Shown one piece after another: positions 54,488-63,118 of a stretch of 64,000 bases of DNA. The position numbers and the translations under genes are program-made. Location of the stretch: the NCBI GenBank assembly GCA_046299415.1, contig JBKBII010000001.1, positions 248,001 to 312,000 on the forward strand. The letters are read 5' to 3'. The DNA is from JBKBII01 sp046299415. GTDB taxonomy: Bacteria > Pseudomonadota > Gammaproteobacteria > Ectothiorhodospirales > Ectothiorhodospiraceae. The notes beneath the pieces were generated by a model. The model made no database searches. It was not told the origin of the DNA and saw only the letters and a program-made list of their open reading frames with translations. Every line of letters begins with the position of its first letter. The stretch's first letter is position 1.

Positions 54488-55290
54488 GTTCGAACGTTGT
54501 CGTGTTCGTCTATGGTGTTGGCGCCGTCTTTGCGCTGTTCACGGCGGTCTGGGCCGCATCCGTCGTGCGCCGGGATGCGAGTCTCGTGGATCGGTTTTGG
54601 GGCCTCGGATTTGTCGTTACCGGTGCAATCTGGTGGTGGGCCGCGGGCGCGCCCATGACCGCTCTATGGTTGCTGGTGCCAGTCGCAATATGGGGGCTGC
54701 GCTTGTCCGCGTACATCACGTGGCGTAACTGGGGACACGGTGAGGACAGTCGGTACACCGACATGCGCAATGGACGCAGCGATCGCGCGTTCGCTTTGCG
54801 TTCGCTGCCAATGATTTTTTGGTTACAGGCCGCACTCGTCGTTGTGATCGGCATGCCGATCGTGGCTGTCGTGATCGCGGCGGCTGAGGGACGCGAGCCG
54901 ACGTTCGCTCTTCTGGGTGTGGCTGTTTCGGTTTGGATCGTGGGTTTTCTCTTCGAGGCGGTCGGTGACGCACAGATGGCGGCGTTCAAGAACGATCCCG
55001 ACAACCAAGGCAAGGTGATGGATCGTGGCCTGTGGCACTACAGCCGCCATCCAAACTACTTCGGCGAGATCGTGCAGTGGATTGCATATGGCCTGTTCGC
55101 GACTGCGTTTGGTGCCTGGTGGTCTTGGGCATCGGTGCTTTTGATGATCGTGTTGTTGTTGCGAGTTTCGGGCGTTACATTGCTCGAGAAGAAACTGACG
55201 TCCAGCCGGCCCGGTTATCGCGAATATGTCGAACGTACGAGCGCGTTGATCCCTTGGCCCCCTCGCCAGACTGGGTCGTCTGATCGATAA
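54484..55290 (+). CDS. DUF1295 membrane protein (steroid 5-alpha-reductase-like)
   Basis: A 268-residue integral membrane protein with about seven helices. The C-terminal signature RGLWHYSRHPNYFGEIVQW, followed by LLEKKLTSSRPGYREYVERTSALIPWPP, is typical of DUF1295/steroid 5-alpha-reductase-fold proteins, which bind NADPH or SAM and act on lipids. VDRFWGLGFVVTG and WGLRLSAYITWRNWGHGEDSRYTDMR are also family-like. It is coupled to the preceding methyltransferase, a pairing seen in other proteobacteria; the product is unknown. Confidence 0.9.
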   Translation: MSSNVVVFVYGVGAVFALFTAVWAASVVRRDASLVDRFWGLGFVVTGAIWWWAAGAPMTALWLLVPVAIWGLRLSAYITWRNWGHGEDSRYTDMRNGRSDRAFALRSLPMIFWLQAALVVVIGMPIVAVVIAAAEGREPTFALLGVAVSVWIVGFLFEAVGDAQMAAFKNDPDNQGKVMDRGLWHYSRHPNYFGEIVQWIAYGLFATAFGAWWSWASVLLMIVLLLRVSGVTLLEKKLTSSRPGYREYVERTSALIPWPPRQTGSSDR

Positions 55291-55534
55291 CACGATCGAA
55301 TTGGTCCATCAAATGTATCGACGTCGCGTTTGATCAACTGAACGTCGATTTTGAGCGGGCGGGTGAGACGGCGCTGACGTGACGGCCGCGCGGGTTAGTC
55401 GTGCGGCTATGGCGCACTTTTTCCGTCGCGTGACTGCAGGTGCTGTCCTGGTCGCGGCGCTTTGAGGTCAGGCTTGGCCTCTTGCACTCTGGTCGCCTTG
55501 CGCTGCGCCCGACTCGCGGCCTTTTTCTGTTTTG

Positions 55535-55568
55535 CTTTTTATATGCTTCGACTTTTTATGTGCTTCGA
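55535..55568. repeat. 17-bp tandem duplication
   Basis: ctttttatatgcttcga (55535-55551) followed directly by ctttttatgtgcttcga (55552-55568), one mismatch. Confidence 0.85.
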
Positions 55569-55760
55569 CGATAACCCCGATACCGGCACTCGAGACGATA
55601 GAGGCGCGTCGGGGCTGTGTCTGATTCCTTATTCGCTCTGCGCTGTTGGGCGAGCGTTGGGGACGCGTCGCCTGCGACAGCGTCGCTCACGGGACGATTG
55701 GTTCAGCGGCTGTCGGCCTCGCGACCTTCGGCGGCCTAAATCTTGATTGTGATTTCGATT

Positions 55761-55792
55761 AACTCTGCACTTGAAAAACTCTGTACTTGAAC
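55761..55792. repeat. 16-bp tandem duplication
   Basis: aactctgcacttgaaa (55761-55776) followed directly by aactctgtacttgaac (55777-55792), two mismatches. Confidence 0.8.
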
Positions 55793-56410
55793 TCGTCGGT
55801 GCCCGTCTTTCGTCTACCGTGGCCAGTACTCGACGCCGCCACCGGACTTCTGATAGCGCTGTTCGGAAGTTGTTTCCGGAAATGCTCTGCGCGATCCCGC
55901 CAAGAATCTTTAGCTTCACGGATCTTTGGATCCATCGGTCGATCAGTGAGACGAATCGCGTCGGCTCGTCTCAGTCGTCTCAGCGGGACAAGGTACCGTC
56001 GCGGGCGCGTTTCTCAATCAAGTGCGATTTCGTGATCGATTTGGGTTCAGCCAGATCGAGTTTTTGCGTAACGATGACTACGGAGTCCGTATCGCGAAAC
56101 CGTTACACTGTGTACCGGTATCGCGGTCGTTGAAGCGCAGCTCGTTGTCGGATCACCGCCATCACCGAGCCGAGCTCGGACGGCTTTCGTGCGTGATAAT
56201 CCGAGCGCGCGTCGCGGGGGAGCACCGCTGTATGAAGCGAGCCTCGTCGATGCGGTTTTGGCGAGCCACTTGTCTGCCAGTTGCTGCTGCGGGTCGGACG
56301 GGCTAGAGCGGCGATTGCGTGGCGTGATCATCGGAACTCAAGTTTTTCAGCCGTAACGAACGTCGGATGAGCGTTGCTGTGCGGTGACCAATTCGGCAAA
56401 CGGAAAGCAC

Positions 56411-57319
56411 ATGGATGAGGTGTTGAGTACCGGATCAGACGCGCAGTCTGATCAGACCAGAGTCAATATGGCAACCGAATCGATCTCGGGGCAGCCGGTG
56501 CTCGAGACTCTGACTTTCAAGGGTCGGATGCTGATGATGGCCGTCGTGGCTTTGCCTGAGGTGCCGCTCGAGAGGCTTGAGCGGTCGTTGACCGAAAAAG
56601 TCGCTGAAGCGCCGGAGTGGTTCTCCAGTGTGCCGGTGTCGATCGATCTGGCGAATTGGCAGCGTGTCGACGCCAGATTGGTCACGGCATTGCGTGACCT
56701 GCTGCGTCGCTGCGGCTTGCGTGTTTTGGCGGTTGTCGATTCTGATGTCGTTCGGTTGGCACCCGATGCAGCGTCCTGGACACTTCCGGTCGTTATGCTG
56801 ACGAATACGGCGGGTTCGCAGGCACACGCCGAAAAGCGCGTGCCTGCGCAGGCCTCAAGCGTGTCGAAGGGGGGGGCAGATCAAGCTTTGGCGAAGTCCC
56901 CGCGTCATCAAGACGAGTCGGAACGCACCCCAAGCGCTTCAACGCCGGACACGGGACCAAGTCGAGGCTCGGAATCTTCGAGCGCGAGTCCGTCGCTGGT
57001 TCTGTACCAACATGTGCGGTCTGGACAGCAAGTGTATGCGCGTGGTGGTGATTTAATTATTTTTGGCTCGGTTTCGGATGGTGCCGAGATCTTGGCCGAC
57101 GGGCATATTCATGTTCATGGCTGTTTGCGTGGGCGCGCTTTGGCCGGCGTGCAGGGCGATACGTCCGCGATTCTGTATGCGCGCCAGTTCGAGCCACAGC
57201 TGATCTCGATTGCTGGGCACTACCGCACAGCTGAAGACCTCGACCGTGATCGCGGTCTGGATCGATTGGTGCGTCTTGATGGCGAAGCGTTGCACGTGAC
57301 GTCGCTGGAGCATGGTTGA
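56411..57319 (+). CDS. minC: Septum site-determining protein MinC with long linker
   Basis: Inhibits FtsZ polymerisation away from midcell, delivered by MinD. ATG 56411 follows GGAAAGCAC; GTG 56384 is possible. The N-terminal domain spans about residues 20-125 (LETLTFKGRMLMMAVVAL). The C-terminal beta-helix (about 205-295) carries the RSGQQVYA motif that contacts MinD and GDLIIFGSVSDGAEILADGHIHVHG. The linker between them (about 130-200) is a long Ser/Ala/Pro-rich stretch, so the protein is 302 residues, against 231 in E. coli. minD and minE follow. Confidence 0.95.
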   Translation: MDEVLSTGSDAQSDQTRVNMATESISGQPVLETLTFKGRMLMMAVVALPEVPLERLERSLTEKVAEAPEWFSSVPVSIDLANWQRVDARLVTALRDLLRRCGLRVLAVVDSDVVRLAPDAASWTLPVVMLTNTAGSQAHAEKRVPAQASSVSKGGADQALAKSPRHQDESERTPSASTPDTGPSRGSESSSASPSLVLYQHVRSGQQVYARGGDLIIFGSVSDGAEILADGHIHVHGCLRGRALAGVQGDTSAILYARQFEPQLISIAGHYRTAEDLDRDRGLDRLVRLDGEALHVTSLEHG

Positions 57320-57488
57320 GCGGTGAAGCGCGAACTTGCGTCTGCGGCCGCATTCAGTCTGCCGCCGGATTATTGCTGTAGGGTTTCGAATTCTCGTCGT
57401 TCCATCGGTCGAGGTCCGGCGGCCAGGGTTCGAGGGTCGTGACAGAATCGTTGGCGGTGAGGAAAAGTTGTTTCAACGAGGAGGATCT

Positions 57489-58298
57489 ATGGCGCGAATC
57501 GTGGTCGTGACGTCTGGCAAGGGTGGAGTGGGCAAGACCACGACGTCGGCTGCTCTGGCGACTGGGCTGGCATTGGCGGGGCGCAGGACGGCAGTGCTCG
57601 ATTTCGATGTCGGGCTACGCAATCTCGATTTGATCATGGGCTGCGAGCGGCGTGTGGTCTACGACTTCGTCAACGTGATTTCGGGCGATGCATCGCTTAA
57701 GCAGGCACTGATTCGTGATAAGCGGATCGACGATCTTTTTGTTTTGCCCGCGTCACAGACTCGCGACAAGGATGCGTTGACTGAGGAGGGTGTTGAGCGA
57801 GTACTCAACGAATTGTCCGAGGACTTCGATTACGTCGTGTGTGACAGCCCCGCCGGCATCGAACGTGGGGCTTTGATGGCGGCGTACTTTGCTGATGAGG
57901 CGATCGTTGTGTCGAATCCGGAGGTCTCGAGTGTGCGAGATTCGGATCGGATGATTGGGATTTTGGCGTCGAAGACGAAAAAAGCCGCCGAAACCGGGGA
58001 AAACATACCGGCCCGCCTTCTGTTGACGCGGTATTCACCAGAGCGCGTCGAAAAGGGCGAGATGCTGTCCGTCGAGGACGTGCTTGAGATTCTGTCGATC
58101 CCGCTGCTCGGTGTGATCCCGGAGTCTCGTGCAGTCTTGAATGCGTCGAACGCGGGTCAGCCGGTGATCCTCGATCGTGAATCGGACGCAGGACAGGCCT
58201 ACGATGATGCGGTAGCTCGGTTTTTGGGTGAGGACCGCACAATGCGATTCACCCAGCTGGCGCGGAAAGGCCTGCTCGGCCGATTGTTCGGAGGCTGA
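57489..58298 (+). CDS. minD: Septum site-determining ATPase MinD
   Basis: A membrane-associating ParA-type ATPase of the Min oscillator. ATG 57489 has GAGGAGG four bases upstream. 269 residues. The deviant Walker A is SGKGGVGKTTTSAAL, DFDVGLRNLDLIMGCERR follows, and YVVCDSPAGIE is the switch region. The C-terminus FTQLARKGLLGRLFGG is the amphipathic membrane-targeting helix. It lies between minC and minE with minE starting three bases after its stop. Confidence 0.98.
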   Translation: MARIVVVTSGKGGVGKTTTSAALATGLALAGRRTAVLDFDVGLRNLDLIMGCERRVVYDFVNVISGDASLKQALIRDKRIDDLFVLPASQTRDKDALTEEGVERVLNELSEDFDYVVCDSPAGIERGALMAAYFADEAIVVSNPEVSSVRDSDRMIGILASKTKKAAETGENIPARLLLTRYSPERVEKGEMLSVEDVLEILSIPLLGVIPESRAVLNASNAGQPVILDRESDAGQAYDDAVARFLGEDRTMRFTQLARKGLLGRLFGG

Positions 58299-58300
58299 AC

Positions 58301-58579
58301 ATGGGCATTTTCAACTATTTTCGATCCGGCGCGGCCCCACGGCAGTCGGCCAAGTTGGCGAAAGAACGCCTGCAGATCATCGTTGCACGCGAGCGCGTTG
58401 CTCGGTCGGGCCCCGACTACTTGCCCGATTTGCATCGGGACTTGCTCGAGGTAATCCGCCGGTATGTGCCGATCGATGATGAAGCCGTCCAGGTTCGTGT
58501 CGATAATGACGGCCGCTGCGATGTGCTCGAGCTCAATGTTGCGTTGCCGGATCCAGCCGAGCGAAGTGCGATCAAGTGA
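58301..58579 (+). CDS. minE: Cell division topological specificity factor MinE
   Basis: Stimulates MinD ATPase and restricts MinC-MinD to the poles. 92 residues: the N-terminal membrane motif MGIFNYFRSG, the MinD-contact segment AKERLQIIVARERVAR and the C-terminal topological domain (LHRDLLEVIRRYVPI...VRVDNDGRCDVLELNVALP). GGAGG precedes the start. The stop overlaps a GTG start of the next gene (GTGA). Confidence 0.97.
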   Translation: MGIFNYFRSGAAPRQSAKLAKERLQIIVARERVARSGPDYLPDLHRDLLEVIRRYVPIDDEAVQVRVDNDGRCDVLELNVALPDPAERSAIK

Positions 58580-59661
58580 AGGCCATGCGGATACTGCTCA
58601 TGTGGATTGCGTTCAAGCTTTGCCGGATGAGTTCGGGGCGTTCTGACCGCTTCGCGAACGCGGTGTTTGGCCCTGTCGGAGTGCATCATGGCAAGGGGTT
58701 TCTGCACAACGCTGTGATGTGGGTGCGGGGCTCGCCTTTTCATTCCGCCCCGACTTGTGTTCGGCGTGGAGGGGGCTCACCTCTCGGAACCCGGCGTGGT
58801 GGGGCGTTGGTCGTGGTTTTGGCCGTGGCTCTGGTGCTGGCCTTGGCTGTGATTGCGTGGTTGATCTGGCTACGACCGCCGGCGCCAATTGTGTTGAGTG
58901 CCGGTGAGGCGAACACGTTGCAGAACAAGATAGCGGTGCTTCAGTCGTCCAGTCACTCGCGTGACGGGGCAGCGCTTTCTAACGGATCAGCGTGGACCCC
59001 AGGCGCTGATAGACCGTTGATCGATCTTGACGATCGACGTGATGCGTTGATCGATCTGCCTTCGCAATCTTCTTCAGATCTGGCACGAGACGCCGAAACG
59101 GTCGAACGAACGAAAGGCATCGGCGGCGACACAAACGGTGTGGGCGAGTCAGATTCTCCGGAATCACAGGATCGCTTGGCGGTGTATGCACCAGATTTAG
59201 GCGCGAGACACCTACGCTTCAGCGAGCGCGAAGTCAACGCTTTGCTCGAACGTGGGTGGGGACAGGCGGGTGCGGCAACGCAGACGCTCGGAGCGTCACC
59301 GTTGCGCGTTCGGGTTCGGTTCTCGTCCGATCAAATCTCGGTCGCGACGTGGATTGATTTCGGCGAGGGTGGCGGACCGTTTGGGATGAAAAACCTCCGA
59401 GTCGATACCGGGCTTCGAATGGTTAAGGTCGCGGCATCGGATCAGAACGTGTTGCCGCGCGCGGAACTGGTCGGTGTCAGCATCGGCGGCATTCCGTTGC
59501 CGCGTCGGTGGCTGGAAGCATTTTTTGGCGCGGATGCCTTGAGTCGCCTGATGCCGGTGGACGCGGAGGCGATGAATGCTGGATTGCGGGGATTCGGATT
59601 GGAAGGGGTGAAACGATTGGAAGTCGAGGATGGCGTTGTTGCCGTCGTGCTTGCTGAATAG
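58576..59661 (+). CDS. Unknown membrane protein coupled to minE
   Basis: I do not recognise this gene's family. The longest frame begins at a GTG overlapping the minE stop (361 residues); ATG 58585 or later starts are possible because the first ~75 residues are poorly hydrophobic. One clear transmembrane helix (ALVVVLAVALVLALAVIAWLIWL) is followed by a polar Ser/Asp-rich linker and a C-terminal domain of beta-like strands starting LRFSEREVNALLERGWG and including VRVRFSSDQISVATWIDFGEG. It is predicted bitopic with a large periplasmic part. Its position suggests co-expression with the Min system, but a role is inference. Confidence 0.72.
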   Translation: MKAMRILLMWIAFKLCRMSSGRSDRFANAVFGPVGVHHGKGFLHNAVMWVRGSPFHSAPTCVRRGGGSPLGTRRGGALVVVLAVALVLALAVIAWLIWLRPPAPIVLSAGEANTLQNKIAVLQSSSHSRDGAALSNGSAWTPGADRPLIDLDDRRDALIDLPSQSSSDLARDAETVERTKGIGGDTNGVGESDSPESQDRLAVYAPDLGARHLRFSEREVNALLERGWGQAGAATQTLGASPLRVRVRFSSDQISVATWIDFGEGGGPFGMKNLRVDTGLRMVKVAASDQNVLPRAELVGVSIGGIPLPRRWLEAFFGADALSRLMPVDAEAMNAGLRGFGLEGVKRLEVEDGVVAVVLAE

Positions 59662-59839
59662 TGGGTCGTCGCGGCGTTGGTCCACGATACGGCGCTGATC
59701 AAGCGCCAGCTTCTGTCTCATGCGCCGCGCTATGTTGATGTCTGTAGTGGTTTCCTGCGAGCGGGAGCTGCCAGAAGTTTTTGAGGCGTGGCATCGTTTG
59801 GGCGATGCTCTGATTGAGATCCGAGCGCTGGGGGGTTAG

Positions 59840-60202
59840 ATGGCTGGAAGCGGACTACTGCGGGTGAGATTCATCGACAAGGCAGCGCTGTATAACGCGT
59901 ACATGCCTTTTTTGAAAAATGGTGGACTGTTTATCGCTGCTCCGCGCGAGCACGATCCCAGTAAGCCGATGAATTACCAGCTCGGAGATGAAGTGTTTCT
60001 GATGCTCAACCTGCCCGACTCAACCGAACGGCAAGCGGTAGCGGGTAAGGTGGCGTGGTTCACTCCACCTCGTGCGCAGGGTGGATTGCCACTGGGTATC
60101 GGGGTGCAGTTCTCGCCAAACGACAAGGGCCAGACGCGTCGTCGTATCGAGGATATTCTCGGGCCAATGCTACAGAGCGACAAACGAACAGCTACCCTTT
60201 GA
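59840..60202 (+). CDS. pilZ: PilZ domain protein (type IV pilus type)
   Basis: A 120-residue PilZ-fold protein. The pattern LRVRFIDKAALYNAYMPFLKNGGLFI, GDEVFLMLNLPD, GKVAWFTPP and GLPLGIGVQFS matches the PilZ proteins needed for type IV pilus assembly, which lack the full c-di-GMP-binding RxxxR motif. GGGGGG lies three to four bases upstream of the ATG. In relatives it follows holB; here it follows the Min operon and no pilus genes are in the window. A strong inverted repeat and a terminator lie downstream. Confidence 0.92.
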   Translation: MAGSGLLRVRFIDKAALYNAYMPFLKNGGLFIAAPREHDPSKPMNYQLGDEVFLMLNLPDSTERQAVAGKVAWFTPPRAQGGLPLGIGVQFSPNDKGQTRRRIEDILGPMLQSDKRTATL

Positions 60203-60260
60203 TCGAGTGTAGTAATGACCATCAAGGCGCATCACACGCCATTTTCGAGTGAACATCTCT

Positions 60261-60306
60261 AACGTTTTCGTTCAGTCCGCTATGAGCCTGGCTGAACGAA
60301 AACGTT
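60261..60306. repeat. Perfect 15-bp inverted repeat
   Basis: AACGTTTTCGTTCAG (60261-60275) and its exact complement CTGAACGAAAACGTT (60292-60306) flank a 16-base spacer. It lies about 60 bases after the pilZ stop. The stem is AT-rich and lacks a following T-run. Confidence 0.9.
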
Positions 60307-60420
60307 TGGTTCTTGAGATCGACAGCCCCCGGGTCGACGTGTCTGGATCAATGGGCCGCTCGCCCTTGAAAATGCGCTGAATCGAATGCCGGAACCGTTG
60401 ATCCTGTGTATTGCGTACCG

Positions 60421-60444
60421 CCCGCGCTAGTCGCGGGTTTTTTT
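60421..60444 (+). terminator. Strong intrinsic terminator
   Basis: CCCGCG (60421-60426), CTAGT loop, CGCGGG (60432-60437), then seven Ts. It ends the pilZ transcript or an independent small RNA, about 220 bases after the pilZ stop. Confidence 0.85.
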
Positions 60445-61298
60445 GTGTTCGTCCGGTTTTCCTGAAACACAGATTTATGGAGTTGAGCTCCAGAAGGAAA
60501 GACCGAAGGGGCGTCCGTGACGTTGCTACAGAACCGACATCTGCCAGTCGAGAGTCCGCTGAAAACACACTAAGGGATTGAAGCTCAAGCGAACGAAACC
60601 CAAGAAAAAGCGGGAAAGGGCAGGTCGTGGTGAGCCAAAGCAGGAGGTCCGCAGAGCTTGAAAATAGCTTTAGAACGATGACTTAAGAATAAATTCGTGT
60701 ATTCATCTATGTTATGGTCGCCTCGCAAATCGTGCCGGGCCGTGTTGGATGTTTGCCAGTATTCCGACGGTCGGGCTCGGTATTGAAGGGTCGGGCGTCA
60801 GGCGACTACGGCGTCAACGTTCGGCACGAGACGATGCGGGCGAGACGGGTCTGGCGTGACGAGTGATTTGTCCATCAGCTGGGTTTTGGACAGTCCCTAA
60901 TCCACTTTATGCGATGTACCCAGCGCGACGGCCTCGTCGAGGTCGCTCGCGTCATCGTGTTCTCGATTGGTCCGTCCGGCTAAAAGTACCGGCGATTTCC
61001 GTTGTTCGCCCGATTGAGGTCCTGGTGTTGCCAGGCTCATCACAGCCTGATCTACGCGCTGCCTGGCTCGTGCGACTCATCCAGAGTGCCGCATGGGATC
61101 CGAGTCGATCAGCCATCTGGGAACCCGGCGTAGGGTGTTGGCAACACGCCAGGTCGATTGGCGTGATTGATTGGTGCGCGATCGACCAGCTAGGGCAGGC
61201 CGGAAACGGCAAGAGTCTCATGGCCGCAGCCTTGACGTTCGCCCGGTGCACTCGTGAGTGAGCGGCCGCGACGTTTGCATCTCGGAGGAGAGATACGG

Positions 61299-62669
61299 AT
61301 GAATACGATTGTGAAGTTCCATCGTGAACCCCCCCGCGACACGCTTACGGCACGACGTTTCCAGGTGTACACCGAGCGAACGATGGATCGCATTGCGATG
61401 TTGAAGCGATTGCCTGATGCGATGCGCTTCGAAATGCAGGTGGTGGCGTCGGTGTTGCCGTTCCGCGTCAATGAGTACGTGATTGATGAGCTGATTGATT
61501 GGGAGCAAGTACCGAATGATCCACTGTTCAGGCTCGTGTTTCCGCAAAAAGAGATGCTCGAAGACGAAGCCTTCGGACGCATGGCCAGGCTGTATCGAGA
61601 GGGGGCTGATAAGGCGGAGATAAGGACGCTGGCCGACGAACTGCGAGGCCGTTTGAATCCCCATCCAGCTGGACAGCTTGAGCTCAATCGTCCCGAAGAG
61701 GATGGGCAGACGATCAAGGGCTTGCAGCATAAATATCGCGAAACGGTCTTGTTTTTTCCGAGCCAAGGTCAGACATGCCACAGCTATTGCACGTTCTGTT
61801 TTCGCTGGGCGCAGTTTGTCGGGGACAAGGATCTGCGAATCGCATCGACCGATGCTGCGAAATTGCATGATTATCTGAGAGCGCACCCCGGAATTTCCGA
61901 TTTACTGATGACGGGTGGGGATCCGATGGTCATGAAGACCAAGAGCCTTGCGGCCTACCTCGACGCGTTGGCAGCACCGGAATACGCCCATGTTCAGACG
62001 ATCCGAATCGGGACGAAGGCGCTGACATTTTGGCCATATCGTTTTGTGACGGATGCTGACGCTGATGATCTGCTCAAGTTGCTTGCGCGGCTTGTTGCTG
62101 CGGGTAAGCACGTGGCGATCATGGCGCATTACAACCATCCAAACGAATTGCGCACAGCGATCGCTCGCGAGGCGATTCGTCGCATTCGTGATACCGGTGC
62201 GGAGATTCGTTCCCAGGGGCCCTTACTCCGAGGTATCAATGATGACCCTCAGTCTTGGTCCGATCTCTGGCGCGAGCAGGTTCGACTCGGAATTATTCCG
62301 TACTACATGTTTGTCGAGCGCGATACCGGCGCGCGCGAGTATTTCGAGGTACCGTTGGCGCGAGCGTGGTCGATCTATCGTGAGGCGATTCAGAGGGTTT
62401 CGGGATTGGGACGGACTGCGCGAGGTCCGTCAATGAGTGCCGAGCCCGGCAAAATTGAAATTCAGGGTGTCGTGGAAATCGCCAAAGAAAAGGTATTTGT
62501 GTTGCGCTTTGTTCAGGGACGAAACCCGGATTGGGTTCAGCGACCGTTCTTTGCGCGATTTGACGATCAGGCGACATGGTTCGATCAGCTCAAACCTGCA
62601 TTTGGCGAAAAGAAGTTCTTCTTTGAAGATGAGTTTGCGGCCATGAAAGCTGAGAAGCTGTCGGGCTAG
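61299..62669 (+). CDS. KamA-family radical SAM protein (lysine 2,3-aminomutase-like)
   Basis: A radical SAM enzyme binding a [4Fe-4S] cluster through CHSYCTFC (Cys-x3-Cys-x2-Cys). ATG 61299 has GGAGGAGA upstream; 456 residues. The family pattern continues with DLLMTGGDPMVMKTKSL, VAIMAHYNHPNEL and IRSQGPLLRGIND. A C-terminal GPSMSAEPGKIEIQG carries a PGK that may be the PLP-lysine equivalent, although the classical lysine-aminomutase PGGGGK form is absent. Aminomutase activity and substrate are therefore unknown. It is longer than EpmB (~340) and no efp gene is nearby. It stands alone on the + strand. Confidence 0.87.
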   Translation: MNTIVKFHREPPRDTLTARRFQVYTERTMDRIAMLKRLPDAMRFEMQVVASVLPFRVNEYVIDELIDWEQVPNDPLFRLVFPQKEMLEDEAFGRMARLYREGADKAEIRTLADELRGRLNPHPAGQLELNRPEEDGQTIKGLQHKYRETVLFFPSQGQTCHSYCTFCFRWAQFVGDKDLRIASTDAAKLHDYLRAHPGISDLLMTGGDPMVMKTKSLAAYLDALAAPEYAHVQTIRIGTKALTFWPYRFVTDADADDLLKLLARLVAAGKHVAIMAHYNHPNELRTAIAREAIRRIRDTGAEIRSQGPLLRGINDDPQSWSDLWREQVRLGIIPYYMFVERDTGAREYFEVPLARAWSIYREAIQRVSGLGRTARGPSMSAEPGKIEIQGVVEIAKEKVFVLRFVQGRNPDWVQRPFFARFDDQATWFDQLKPAFGEKKFFFEDEFAAMKAEKLSG

Positions 62670-62674
62670 TGAGT

Positions 62675-62712
62675 CGCGGCGTGTCGATTTCGGGAATCCC
62701 GCCGCGCTTTTG
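62675..62712 (+). terminator. Terminator-like hairpin after the radical SAM gene
   Basis: CGCGGCG (62675-62681) / CGCCGCG (62700-62706), then CTTTTGAT. The loop contains a nested CGGGAATCCCG stem. Confidence 0.45.
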
Positions 62713-63118
62713 ATACGACGTGACCCGGTGGTCAAGTCTCGTGGCTTTGGTGGCAGTCTCGATTTTTCCTCAGGAGCGATTACCGATCACGAGTTAATGG
62801 GTCGGCGTCGATTTACGCGCCGCGGCCCGAGTGACGATCGATGGGCTCGGCTGGTGTGGAAAATGGGCTCATCGACCGGCCAGCGCGATGTCTCAGACTG
62901 GCGAACAGCAATACTAGGCAACGAATGGCCTTCAACGCCTTCAGCTCTGCGCGCGGGTTCGAGTTCTATTCAAAGCTGATCGATTCCAGTCACACGAATT
63001 CGGTTCTTTCAGGCGCGAGATACCGAGGGCTGTAGCGAAACCTGGAAACTGACGGCTGACACTAAACGGACACCCCTGAACTTGGTTAATAGACTGCGCA
63101 TAATCTATATTATGTTAA

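Larger units (their letters stand above)
55291..56410. other. Long intergenic region with short tandem repeats
   Basis: About 1.1 kb. Several short frames (for example 55462-55746 and 55771-56133) lack ribosome sites and family resemblance. Three short tandem duplications lie here (55535-55568, 55761-55792, 55967-55984). The minC promoter should be near the right end; the minC frame is open to a GTG at 56384. Confidence 0.5.
60203..61298. other. Long intergenic region with inverted repeat and terminator
   Basis: About 1.1 kb. It holds the 15-bp inverted repeat (60261-60306), a canonical terminator (60421-60444) and an AT-rich promoter-like patch at about 60685-60715 (GAATA...TATTC inverted pair). 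A 132-codon GTG frame (60863-61261) lacks a ribosome site and any family likeness; I do not call it. Confidence 0.55.

Noticed and set aside
60863..61261. 132-codon GTG frame ahead of the radical SAM gene
   Set aside because: No ribosome binding site, no family resemblance, and no support beyond being open; left as intergenic.
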